Below are positions 23,747 through 35,300 of a DNA stretch of 64,000 nucleotides, piece after piece (position 1 is the first letter of the stretch; each line of letters starts with the position of its first letter). The notes beneath the pieces are model-generated. The model was not told the DNA's origin. It made no database searches and worked only from the letters and a program-made list of their open reading frames with translations. The position numbers and the translations under genes are program-made. The stretch is from Talinum fruticosum (taxonomy: Eukaryota > Streptophyta > Magnoliopsida > Caryophyllales > Talinaceae): NCBI GenBank assembly GCA_021018815.1, contig JAITYX010000042.1, positions 5,012,001 to 5,076,000 on the forward strand. The letters are read 5' to 3'.

Positions 23747-26210
23747 TTACATTTTCTTAGCTGGCTTCGTTTTCCTTGACGCCACCCTCACCCCACCTGT
23801 CTCTCTCTCTCTCCAGACTTCATCATCCTTCCTCCCTGCATGAAGCTCCATTGTCCTCCCTGCTCCTCGACTCCGTGTTTAATACTACTGTTACTAGGAG
23901 AGGCACTGACACTACGAATGGCAGCTGAGTTTGCAGCATTTTTCTGAAAGTTGTTTAGGCTCAACCGGTAACCTCAATTCCTCTGCTTTCATCTCTCTTT
24001 CTTTCTTTTCTCGGATTGTTGAGCTTTTATTCTTTTGTTACTACTAATTTGATGGTCAACTATGAATTCTCCTTTTTCCTTAGGGAAGTTTCTATCGTCC
24101 CATCCTATTGCGTGGAGAAAATGTGAGCTTTTGATTGCTTATTGAGAATTAGCTCTATGCTTGAGTTCGAAAAATGTAAGTCAATAACTATAAATACATC
24201 GGAATGGACAGAAACGGTGGTGAGTTAGCAATTTTTTAAGTATTCTTATGTATTTGATGGTCTTAGTTTTGGTTTTGAGCTCATTGGTTTCGGCTGCTAT
24301 ATTAGGGGGTGGAGTAAATTTTGGGGTTTCAGCCAATTATCGATTATGTTAGGAAATACACAAAATGGTATGTTTGTAAATTTCGGGGTTTCAGCCAATG
24401 GGGGAGCTCACCAGCCAGGTTGAATATCTTCTATTTAGTTATGTACTCTTTAAGAGCACCATATTGATTCTTGCATTTTTTTGGTTCTTGCTTATAGTCA
24501 CAAACTTTTAAATGTCAGAGGTTATAAATTTTTGAACTAATGCTATTGTTTGAAGTGGAAACCATCTATTTGGTTTTGGTTCATATAAGTTATTATTTAA
24601 TTTTAAATACTATAATTGTTGCTCCAAAAATATTGAATAAGATTAAAATTTCATTTTCTGGGCAGTAATCTGACTCCCTCCCTCGATGCAATAAAAAATA
24701 AAGTGAACAAAGTAATCATAATTTTGTATATAATTGCAAAACACCAAAAGGGTTAGAAGGCGAATAACTTATTTTATAAAAATTACATACTCAATTAAAC
24801 TTAATTTTTTTACACTTAAAATTTAATTTCATTGGGTGAACTTCTATGGAGCAAGTGTCATGTCCAGTTAAAATAAATGATGAAAATATTGCATCTAAAT
24901 GGCTCCTTATATATTGTTTTTATCAGACAAAATAAACATGCTACAATTTCCACATTGTTCATTAACATGGTTAGTAAGAGTAGAGGCGGCAGCATACTTA
25001 TAGCCAATGGAAGCAAAAATAACATACTTTTACTTAGAGATACACAACAAAATATTAAGTAAAAAAGCCATGACAACAAGACAATTATATATAAAATCTG
25101 AGACTTTCTTTATAAAATGATATTTCAAATGAACCCATGTTATTAACATTTGAAACCCAATAACTTTTACCGATCAATTTTAATAGTGAGGTAACACGCG
25201 CATAGAGGCGGAGGACGTTGAGGGAGAGGAAAATAACCAAGCACAGCACAAGAAGGTACCTGGGTATAGGACATTTTAAACTCCAATCTCTGCAACCCTT
25301 TTAGTTTGTAAAACAAAATACCTAACCTCTTTAACTAACATATTTGTTTTCAACAAATGGCATCTTGCAATGTTTTCAATATCGTGAATGCAAGTATCAA
25401 GTTCTAGCAACTCTAACTTTTACTTACCATATTTCCTTCGCTTGCTTTTGAAATTATGATTTGAACAATAAACAATGGTAGTCACCAACAACTTTTATTA
25501 GCTATAATAACTTTTAAATTAGGTGCAAACTCTGAATCTTTTTATTAACTTATACAATTTTAAAAATGTATATTTTGTGTTGCATTTAAACCATGTAGTC
25601 TCTCTATGTATGACTACTAACATGACTTTGCATGGTAATCATTTTCTATCAACCTTTGATATACTACTTGCCATACATACAAATTCATTCAAGGTTTTTT
25701 TCCACATATATGTTATATGGATATAGATCAATTTTACAAATACCGCTTTTCATCTAAATAATATTTTTATCCCTTTCATTTTACTAACAAAAAAAAAAAA
25801 AACTCTTCCTTGATTAAGAAATTTTGCCAAGGAGGGTGCAATATTTTAGTAACAGTTTTACTAATAGAAGAATATATGTTTAAGTTTTCGATTTACTAGC
25901 TTGGTAATATCTCTTAGATTCTTTGATCTGTTCAATTTTCCAAACATATCTTCAAAATTTCTTGTTTCTTCTTCTCTTCAAAGTTTATTGTACCTTATTT
26001 AAATAATATATTTACTTATCACTAGTATATATATTCAAATAAATTACAGTTTACATATTGAAAATAATATAATTTTCTTTAAAATCACTATATACATTAT
26101 TTATGGTTGAACTTCTTGTACACTAACTTTCCAATTTCAAAGTGAGGTAACACGGTTGGCCCACTAGTATATCAAAAAAATTAACAATTTTTTTAGGAGA
26201 GGTAGATACA
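23747..26210. other. Gene-poor region
   Basis: A CT-rich patch (about 23790-23880) looks like a leader or promoter, but no gene follows it. A ~20-base motif (TTTTGGGGTTTCAGCCAAT, and TTTCGGGGTTTCAGCCAATG) occurs twice, near 24319 and 24379. The remainder is AT-rich with no coding signal. Confidence 0.4.

Positions 26211-26213
<3 letters not shown>

Positions 26214-26259
<46 letters not shown>
26214..26259. repeat. (TA)n microsatellite
   Basis: A pure run of about 23 TA dinucleotides. Confidence 0.95.
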
Positions 26260-26262
<3 letters not shown>

Positions 26263-26499
26263 AGTAGGAGTACAAAATAGGATTAATAACCACATAATAA
26301 GGGCACAGAGAAGGGTTCACGGTTGACCTTGGTTCTATTTTTGGTCTAGACTGAAATGGATTTTCGTTTTATGAGGTGGACCACCTATGGATGGAAGTAC
26401 AACCCAAACCTGGAAAACCCATTTTGTTTTTAGTAGGTATGGGTAATACAAATTTGTAAAAATTTGGGTGTGAGGAGGGTATAATATAATCAGGTTCGG

Positions 26500-26845
26500 G
26501 GTACGGGTATACTGTTCACCTGCACTTTACCACCCCAAACCCATACCGTGTGTATTTTTTTAGGAAAAATATTGTCGGGACTTGGTAATGAACTCATCAG
26601 CCAGACGTTTGATTTTTGGGAAAAAAAAAAAGGGACAAGCCCAATTGCGCTTTCATTCTCGTATTCCGCTCTCCAATCATCAATCCTAATTTTACGAGTC
26701 TCCTTGCTCGGTCTTTTCCTGACTCTCTCTCCCTCTCTCCACTCTCCAATCTCCAATCTCAGATTCCCAACCTCATATTCGTTACTCAGTTCGACTCTCA
26801 CTTAACACCCACAACCCTGAATCTTAAATCTAAGGGTGGGGCTTG
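26500..26845. other. Promoter- or leader-like CT-rich segment interrupted by the LTR-like element
   Basis: CT-rich sequence (26700-26760, repeated CTCTC and CCAATCTC) of the sort found in plant leaders ends abruptly at the left end of the 26846-30013 element. No downstream coding exon is recognisable on either side, so it is not called as a gene. Confidence 0.25.
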
Positions 26846-28658
26846 TGCAACGCCCCCAACCCGTAATCACTGGTTTAGACTAAACGAGCCGCCAGCCGAT
26901 GATTAGCGCAGCGGAAAGGAAGGTCGGGAAGTTGTTACCGCCGCTCATGTCCGTAGACGGGGCAAGGCTTGGTCCGATGGTGCTAATAATGTATAAAACT
27001 TAGCGATGGGCAATTAATAAAATGATACAACCAAAACTTATAAATATTTACATTGGTAACACGACTCTTGGCTGACGGATGACTTTCCTAACTACTAAAC
27101 TAACCAACAGGTCACCCTGCGAGCCGCTACGTCCGAGTATTTACCTCCTGAGATTTCTGAAAATTACCCAAAACAAAACAAGAAAATATTTTCGCAATGT
27201 GAGTCGAAACTCAATACGCTCATTATTATGCGATAAAATATGAGTTAGAAATATTTGGGTTGAGCACGTGCATTTCAATTCATTTTATAAATGAGGGAAA
27301 GTGAATAATGTAAAGCTGTTGCTAATTAATTATCCGTGTGGTTACCCTTGCGATCATCGGGTTTCCCTAAATGTGTACACACCCGGACCGATCGGGAAGT
27401 CCAGGTTGGTGCGGCGCGAGTTACGGTGTGCCGACTTTGAACAATGGTAAAGTATCAATGGGCGGGTCCACTTTAACATGGCAAATACTTGTTGCAAATG
27501 ATTCTTTGTTGGTTGTTAATGGCGGCCATATCCGACCTTGATTTTTGAATGAAAACTTGAAAGGCATAATCCATGAACGTACTCGATAATGTTGGTAGTA
27601 TACTTGTTCTTGGTAGGATTTGCACAGGACCCCGGACTTCGATTTGATGGCCCTTAACATAGAGTTTTGAAACACATTTTATTAATAAGGATTTGGTTTT
27701 GGCAATAATCACCTTATGCCATGGTAATTGATATGATTTTATAAGTATTTGGCTCTTGCCTTATTTAATTGAAATTTTAGCTAAGCTATTTTACCTATGA
27801 ATGTAAATAATAATCTTTAACATGAATTATTTTAGAAATTAAACATGCATTTTAATATCTTTAACTTAGCTAATTACAAGTTTAATAAATATGCATTTAC
27901 TCATTAAGTGATTATATTTTATGCATGAATTTTACTAAGCATGCATTAATATTTTTGGTGATTTACACATGCAATCATGTACTACTACTAGTTTATTTAA
28001 TAATTAAACATGCTTTAGGAATTAACTAATTACTTTAAGTTTATAGCTAGGTTAATCTTTGGTTAATCATTTAAACATGCACCTAATAACAAAATAAATT
28101 TATATTTTAACAATACTTATGTAATGAATATGCTACTTATTTAACATGCATGCAAGAATTTAATTATGAACTTATTATTAATATGCTAATTTATTTTTAC
28201 TTAATCATGCATGCAAGGTTTAATTTACAATTATACATGTATTAGTATACTACTAGCTTTTATTTAACATGCATGCATAATTAATTACTATTAGTAACTT
28301 AAACATGAATTATAATGAATCTATTACCAATTTTATTTTCTTAATTACAAGGGTTAGAACATGCATGCCTTGATTAAATTTTTATGCTTACTAATCTGAT
28401 CATATTTTTGTGTACTTCATATTTTATCTAATTTTAATTAGTTTTTAAAAGCCAGATTAGGTTAAGCTAATTTTTAGGGTTAGGGTTTAGGTTTTTTACC
28501 TAAGGAAGAAGGATAAAGCAAAGGTGGTGGTTGCAGGTGGAATCCGGCGGCGGCAGGTGGTGCTCCGGTGGCATCGGCGGCGCCGGTGCTCGGTGGTGGT
28601 GGCGTGGCAGTGGTAGTGGTGGTGATGGTGGGTTTTTGAGGAAGTTGGTTTTAGGGCA

Positions 28659-28666
28659 TATATAAA
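28659..28666 (+). promoter_or_regulatory. TATA box within the LTR-like element
   Basis: TATATAAA is followed directly by a GAGAGAGAAAGAGAG tract. This is the expected arrangement of an LTR promoter (U3/R boundary), but transcription is not shown by the sequence. Confidence 0.4.
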
Positions 28667-29673
28667 GGAGAGAGAGAAAGAGAGTGTGTATGCATGGGGG
28701 CTGCAGTGGTGGTGCTGGGTGGCTGCCGGCGGTGCATACAGGTGGCGGCGTTTGGGCTTCCGGTCGGTGGTCAGGTGGTGGCGGCCATGGGTGGTGTGGA
28801 AAGAGGAGAGGTGGTTTGGTGGTTTTGAGTTATTTGGAGGGTTTGGAGGGTGTTTGTTTTGGGTGGCTTGGTGGCCGGTGGTCGGCCGGTGATGGCAGGT
28901 CGGCGGCCTAAAGGGTTGGGCTGCCGGAAAGGTGCTGGCCGGCGTGGTTGAGGGTGGTCGGAGGTGAGAGGGAGACTATAGAAGAGTGAAAGGTGGTGGT
29001 GTGAAGTTGGTCGACGGGGGTTTTCGGGGAAATTTTCCGGCGACCGGGTGGCCGGAATGGTGATCGGAAAGGTGTTTCTTGTTAATTGCAGTATGGAGAA
29101 GAATTATGATGAGTTAGGGTCGATGGAGGAGGTCGGTGATGGTCTGTGGAAGGGGCCAAAGTGGGGCTGGTGGTCAGCTGTAGAGAGGAGAGAGAAAATG
29201 CTGAGATTAGTGTTTTTAGGCCCAATTTTGCTGCTAAAACATCCTATTTATACCAAATTTGATGATTATCTGCATGATCAAGCTGGCATGGGCTGGGTTT
29301 GGTGGATGACAGAGGGTAAGGATGCATGCTAATCAAGTGCTTTGTCAATTGCTAAGCAAGGCTAGGTGTGATTAGTGGTGTCAAGTTTTCACTTGACCCC
29401 TAAAAATATCTAATAATTCCTTTATTATTTTTATTATTTATTATTATTAACCTCATCAGCTGGCTGCTTATTATTTTTATTTTTATTATTTTTCTCATAA
29501 TTATTTTTATTTATTATATATAGTGTTTTTGCTAATAAATTTTGTTTATTTGCTTAAGTAAAAGTTTAGGTTAACCTTATTTCTAGCAATTGACATTAGA
29601 TGCTCAAGTACATAAGTGTGTTGAATTAGTTTTGGGTGATATATTTTATGCTTACATATAGGTGTAGGAATGC

Positions 29674-29676
<3 letters not shown>

Positions 29677-29734
<58 letters not shown>
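29677..29734. repeat. (TA)n microsatellite
   Basis: About 29 TA units, inside the right part of the LTR-like element. Confidence 0.95.
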
Positions 29735-29737
<3 letters not shown>

Positions 29738-30474
29738 GTTTATAAAAAAATTTGATTTAGATTAAATGTTTATAATTGAAAGGATCGGGCACGAATTATA
29801 GGTACGAGTAATATTTGGGGAGTTGATACTTTATGAATTTTATTGTAAATATTGGTCATCCATCGTCAGTCGACTACGTTTGGGTCCCGCAAAAGAATTT
29901 TCATACATGTACGTATGCATAATTTGACATGAAAATATTTTGAAATTGAAATGTACGTCTTCGTTTTATTGATGAGTTATGTTAATACGTTTAATTAGGG
30001 ATGAGTTGTTACAGCTCGTGAGTCACACATCAACATATTCGATGAGATTTTGGGGGCTCAAATGGGATCCACTCGAATCCTTTCTTTTTAGCCAACTCAT
30101 TCTTTTGTTTTTTATTTTTTGCTGGGATTGAATAGAAGATGAGAAATTATGTGACTTTTTTTACGAAAATGAAAGTCTGTTTCTCAATTATGTGTGTAAA
30201 AATACAAAAAATAGTTTCATATTCTTTTTAAAGTAAAGTTTTTATTTTTTTGAGTCGAACTTTATTGTATTTTTTAGCGTTCATTTTCATACTTAGTATG
30301 TTTTTAGGGTTCTCCTTCTTTTGTTATGCAAATTTAATTTGTTAAATTTGCAGGCAATAGAAATGACATCTTTTGCTCATTATGTTTGAATTTGCTTACT
30401 GTTCAAAATTTGCATGTTCAAATCTCTTTTTGGATTCTCCTTACGGCTAATTATGGAAGTTGATTCCCCTACTA

Positions 30475-30596
<122 letters not shown>

Positions 30597-30615
30597 TTTT
30601 GTAGTAGAGATAAGA

Positions 30616-31025
30616 ACATGCATTAAATAAGGTGAGAGTTTAAATTAAAGAGCATTAAATAAGGTGAAAGTTTAAATTAAAGGTTAAATTTTTTTATCTA
30701 AACATACATTAAATAAGATGAGACTTTAAATTAAAATATTAAGTTTTTTTGTAAATTTTTTAAAAAACTTTCATTTGAATAATAGTTTACAATATTATTT
30801 TTTGATCCAAGATAATAGTTTTTGTTCATATATATTACAAATTAATTAAATAAGGTGAGAGTTAAAATTCCCCCTCCCAGCATACATTAAAGAAGGTGAG
30901 AATTTAAATTAAATTATTAAGTTCTTATAAATTTTTTTATAAAAAAAAACTTTCATTTGAATAATAGTTTACAAGATTATTTTTTTGATCCAAGATAATA
31001 GTTTTTGTTCATATTAGTTTACAAG
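30616..31025. repeat. Local direct repeats with TTAAATAAGGTGAGAGTTTA core
   Basis: A ~32-bp unit with core CATTAAATAAGGTGAGAGTT is tandem at about 30617 and 30649. Related copies lie at about 30703, 30846 and 30884. A longer block (CTTTCATTTGAATAATAGTT, then GATCCAAGATAATAGTTTTT) at about 30769-30830 is repeated at about 30950-31013, so a unit of roughly 180 bp has been duplicated. Confidence 0.75.
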
Positions 31026-32160
31026 ATAATAGTTTGCAAGATGATTAGAGGAAGTAAAAAGATAATTCATTAAAAAAACCATTTGAAAATAAAAAATATT
31101 AAATTATTTTAGAGAATAAATCCATTTAAGTGCCTTCAATCAATTAAATAATATGAACAAAAACATACACCTAAAAATAAACAAAAACAAAAAAATTCAA
31201 AGCAACAACTCAAATGTACACCTCTTTTATATTTAACAACATATATGAATAAATTATAAACCCTATATACGTCCATACAATTTATAATTAAACAAAAACA
31301 ATTCATACACATCTTTCATAGTTAGTTCTTAATCCATTTTTGTACTTTCAACTCTATATGAACTCCTCCACCTAACAATTCATATGTCAACAAGTTAAAC
31401 AAAAATATGAGACAAATCGAATTGATAATAAGAAAAAGGCAATTTGATTCAAATAAGTAGAAACAAAATGTAATCTTATTTAAAATTGACCTGACCTAAA
31501 TTCAAAACAACTCATCCATATTTTACAAAAAGGTAAAAAAGAAAAACTTCAGGAAAACAAAAACCAGTTTAAAAAATTAAAAGTTATTTCCATTTTATAC
31601 TTTTTTCCTCTCATTTTGTTGAATGTATAGATTATATTCTTAGAAAAAATTTAAAATGGATGATTTATAGAAATAAATTTTCTTTAATAATTAGATTATA
31701 CAAATAAATTTCATAATTAGATTATAATTAGTTTGTTTGTATAATTTATAGTAGCTTCCATTAAAAAAATTTATCTCCTTAAATAAATTTTCATTTTAAA
31801 ATTTATTTCTTCCCATTTCATCGAATAAATAATTTGTACAAAATAGCCGTTGTTTATCTTCAATAAACTGATTTTAAACTTCCTCTATGCTTATATAGTA
31901 GTCATTTTTATTCATTTTATTTAAAACACAATATCAAATTTTCTTCTAATTAAGTCTTATAAAATATATACAAATAAATAACAATCCATACAATGCACGA
32001 GTCGAAAGCTAGTTTGCTTATGCTTTTGAGTTTCGTGACTATTAATTACTCATGGGTCATTAATAACGTTAAATTACGCGAGTATAGATCATGAAGGATA
32101 TTATTGTTTAATTTATATATCCGATATATACGCACTATTTAATGGGTATAGATGTGGAGA

Positions 32161-32362
32161 TAAATTTTTTTAGTATGGGGACGAGGATGGGTATGATAAT
32201 GGGGCGATATTTCAATGAGTATGATGCGGGTATAGTTCTACACGCTCTGTGTTCGCTCCACGCGCTACGCCCGCCCTTGGGTCCGGCGTTAGGTCAGACA
32301 AAATGTGAACCCTACTAAAACCTCCCGTCTGTGCTTGTCGTTGTCTCTCATCCCGGACAGCC
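32161..32362 (+). promoter_or_regulatory. WDR12 leader and promoter-proximal region
   Basis: A 200-base stretch that is more GC-rich than its surroundings precedes the WDR12 ATG. It probably contains the 5'UTR. No specific TATA box was assigned. Confidence 0.35.
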
Positions 32363-35300
32363 ATGGATATTGATGCAGATGATAACGTGAAGACCCTGCA
32401 AGTCCGCTTTGTCACTCAGCTTGAAGACCCATACAAAGTTCCCACCTCTTCAATTGCAATACCTTCCAACCTCACCCGCTTAGGCCTCTCTTCGGTCGTC
32501 AATAGTCTTCTCAAATCAGGTGCTTCCTTCTTCTCTCTTCAATTTTTCTTCCTGTTTTAGCTCTGAATGAGTGGGGCGGAAAATAGGTTTGTTGACAAAT
32601 TCCTGTATGTGTTGATGTTAATTGGGGTTCCGCAGCTGATTCTGATTGGGAACCTGAACCCTTCGATTTTCTAATCGATGGCGAGCTTTTTCGTATGTCA
32701 CTGGATAAGTTCCTTCTTGCTAAGAACATCTCCGCGGTAAGATTTGTCAAAATTCACAACTTTCTGATGCTTGAGAAATTTCTGCCGTAACTTTTGTTGC
32801 GTGTTTCTTACATTTGAGAATGGGATTTTGTAATTGCTGAGTATATCCTTGAAATCAAGAGATGTTCCTACTATTGGGAGCTTTGCTCTTGAATATTGTG
32901 GATAGGGTTTTAACTGTAAAGAAAATATTCTAATGGATCTATTATTGCTAGGTATGGTGTATAGAATTTTCCCCACCTTAATTTTCTGCACTCAGGTGTG
33001 CTTGCCTAATCGCTAGTGTTGATGACCATGTGCAGGAGAGAGTTCTGGAAATAGAATACATTAAAGCAGTGGTACCTCGTAAACAAGAGGAGCCATCTGT
33101 ACATGATGATTGGGTCAGCGCTATCGATGGTTCCAACACTGGGTAAGTGCACAAAGGTGTAGCCTTTTGCTTTTTCTAGTTCTTTGGATAATATGAGGAA
33201 TGCCTGATAGAAGCTAAAGTACACCCAAAATTCCTTTGCATGACTGCATTTCTAGTGTGCATCATATTTCTGTATTTTGGCATTAGATATAGAATACTTG
33301 GAAAATCCGAAGCAAGCCAAAGATTTTTGCGAGTCCAAAACCACTATGTCCTCAACGCAGCAGAGTTTATGGGGCAGCTGCCAAAGAGAACCTCAGATGG
33401 GGCATCAAGGAACACAAGCTTATCCCTGCTTTAGGAGGTTCTGCTTCCATTTAAAAATGTGGACTCTTGGTCAATTGAAAGATAGCTATTGTGCCAGGCT
33501 ACCCTCTATGCTATTGCTAGGAAATCTTTCCCTATAACTATCTATGGTGCATGAAACTGAGTTTTTCTACAAGTAACGAAAGATGTGCATGAAACATATA
33601 AGAGCATATTGAAACCCCACAAACTGTTGTCCTGTTGCGCACTCAATCATCTCTTGTTATCAAGTGGGCTTAGTAATTGACATCTTTTCTATTAATCTAG
33701 TAAAGTGCTACAGTAGAATTTGCAAAATATGTAATAGATTTTTGTCTGCTTCTGTTGTTGATTTAATGTCTGTTGGAGTCTTGGCTGTCAAAGTCCATGT
33801 CAGCAACCTTGATGAGTTAAATGTGACTAGATGACTAAAATTTGTTTAGAGGATATGAAGATTAAAGCCTAGTGCCTCATGGATTTTTTTGGTTGGATTT
33901 ACCATCAGACAAGTTATAGTGGCTCAAGCCCATATATTTCTTTTATTATCCCAAGAGTGAGGAAAAATAAGTTTACGGCTGCTGTTTCTTGGCATGAAGC
34001 AATAAACATTACAACACTGTCAATATAAGAGGAAAATCAAGTTAGCATTTGGTCAAAGGTGTTACAAATGAGGGCCAGGATATTTATAATAGATATAGGA
34101 CATAATTTTTATCATGAAACCCTACTAGATATAATTGTTTCCACATTGAATTACTACTTTGCTTTGATATTGCTAATAATTCGCAATTCTCTATGTTGCA
34201 ATTTGCTAGATCAAGTGCAACCCAAGAGACGTGGGTTTGATGATTTTCTTATCGTAGTTGATAATTTATGGGAAGCGTCATGTATTATAATGACGTCTCC
34301 GTTGTGGGATCACTTAGCAGTACATTTTTCGAGTTTCATTGTGTATAACTTCCATGTTTTCTTTAAATTTCCATATTTGTTCAGTTTTGATGTTTCAATA
34401 GTGGGCAAATTACTCATTCCCCATTGGATTTTGAGGATTTCTGCTGGCATATTTATAGATTGACTTTTATGCTTTGGTGCTCTAACACTCGTGCTCATAC
34501 CGTACTAGTTTATTATATTGTGTTATATTGTTTTGTTATATTGTGCAATTTCTAAATTTCTTGTTTTTCCCAAAATCAGATTCGTTTTGACGGGTTGCTA
34601 CGATGGTCTTGGAAGGTACTATTATTACAACCTGGTGCTGGTTTTGTTTGTTATCTGCATCTTCAATTTTTGATATATTGAATTTTGTTTCTTCTAGGGT
34701 GTGGAAGGATTATAGCACGTGTACACATCTATTAGAAGGGCATTCGGATCCTCTGACTTCCGTGTGTACCATCAATTCTAAGAGTACGATCTTTGAGACT
34801 TTCTTTGGCATTCTTAGAGTATATCATGTTAGTTTATTAAAGTTAGTTGCTTATGTGTAATCATTAATATTGTGCTCTTCTTAGGTTTAGAAGATGCTAA
34901 AAACATTCATGTGGCTACTGCTTCAAAGGATCGGACACTGAGGCTTTGGAAGGTGACTCATGATGTACCTGTTTTGTGTTTTTAATAGTGTTTTCTTGCT
35001 CAGGACTTTGATAAAAATGGAGGAAAATCTTGTTAACTATAGATTTTTTCCCCTTGAAGTTTGATGCAGAAGATACTTTGAAATGTCCTGCCAGAATTTC
35101 TGCTTATAAGGTTTTACGTGGCCATAGCGCAGCTGTTCAATGTGTCTCATCACAGCCTTCTGGAAATATGGTAGTTCTATTGTCAAAAATAAATTAGGAG
35201 CTGAATGGCTGTTAGCAACATGGTTGATCTTTTTACTCAGTGCTTTATCTTTGTGCTGAAAATGTAGGTCTGTTCGGGTTCATGGGACAATATGATTAAT

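Larger units (their letters stand above)
26846..30013. mobile_element. LTR-like element, 3.2 kb, TG...CA ends with near-matching 5-bp flanks
   Basis: The left end is TGCAACGCCCCCAACCCG and the right end is GGGATGAGTTGTTACA, so the block starts TG and ends CA. The inverted ends are similar (TGCAACG versus TGTAACA). Flanking pentamers GCTTG (26841-26845) and GCTCG (30014-30018) differ at one base, as expected of an aged 5-bp target duplication. Inside are a TATATAAA box at 28659-28666 followed by a GA tract, telomere-like TTTAGGG units at 28473-28491, and a GC-rich GGTGG/GGCGG segment (about 28510-29330). No reverse transcriptase, integrase or gag is visible. A large solo LTR or non-autonomous LTR element is the best reading. 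Confidence 0.5.

Noticed and set aside
26548..26906. Plus-strand frames over CT-rich sequence
   Set aside because: Ser/Leu-rich reading of a CT tract, with no homology and no continuing exon; noted only as leader-like DNA.
28684..29332. Gly/Trp-rich open frames
   Set aside because: They arise from a GC-rich GGTGG block in an LTR-like element, where stop codons are scarce. Several frames overlap and none has protein-like composition.
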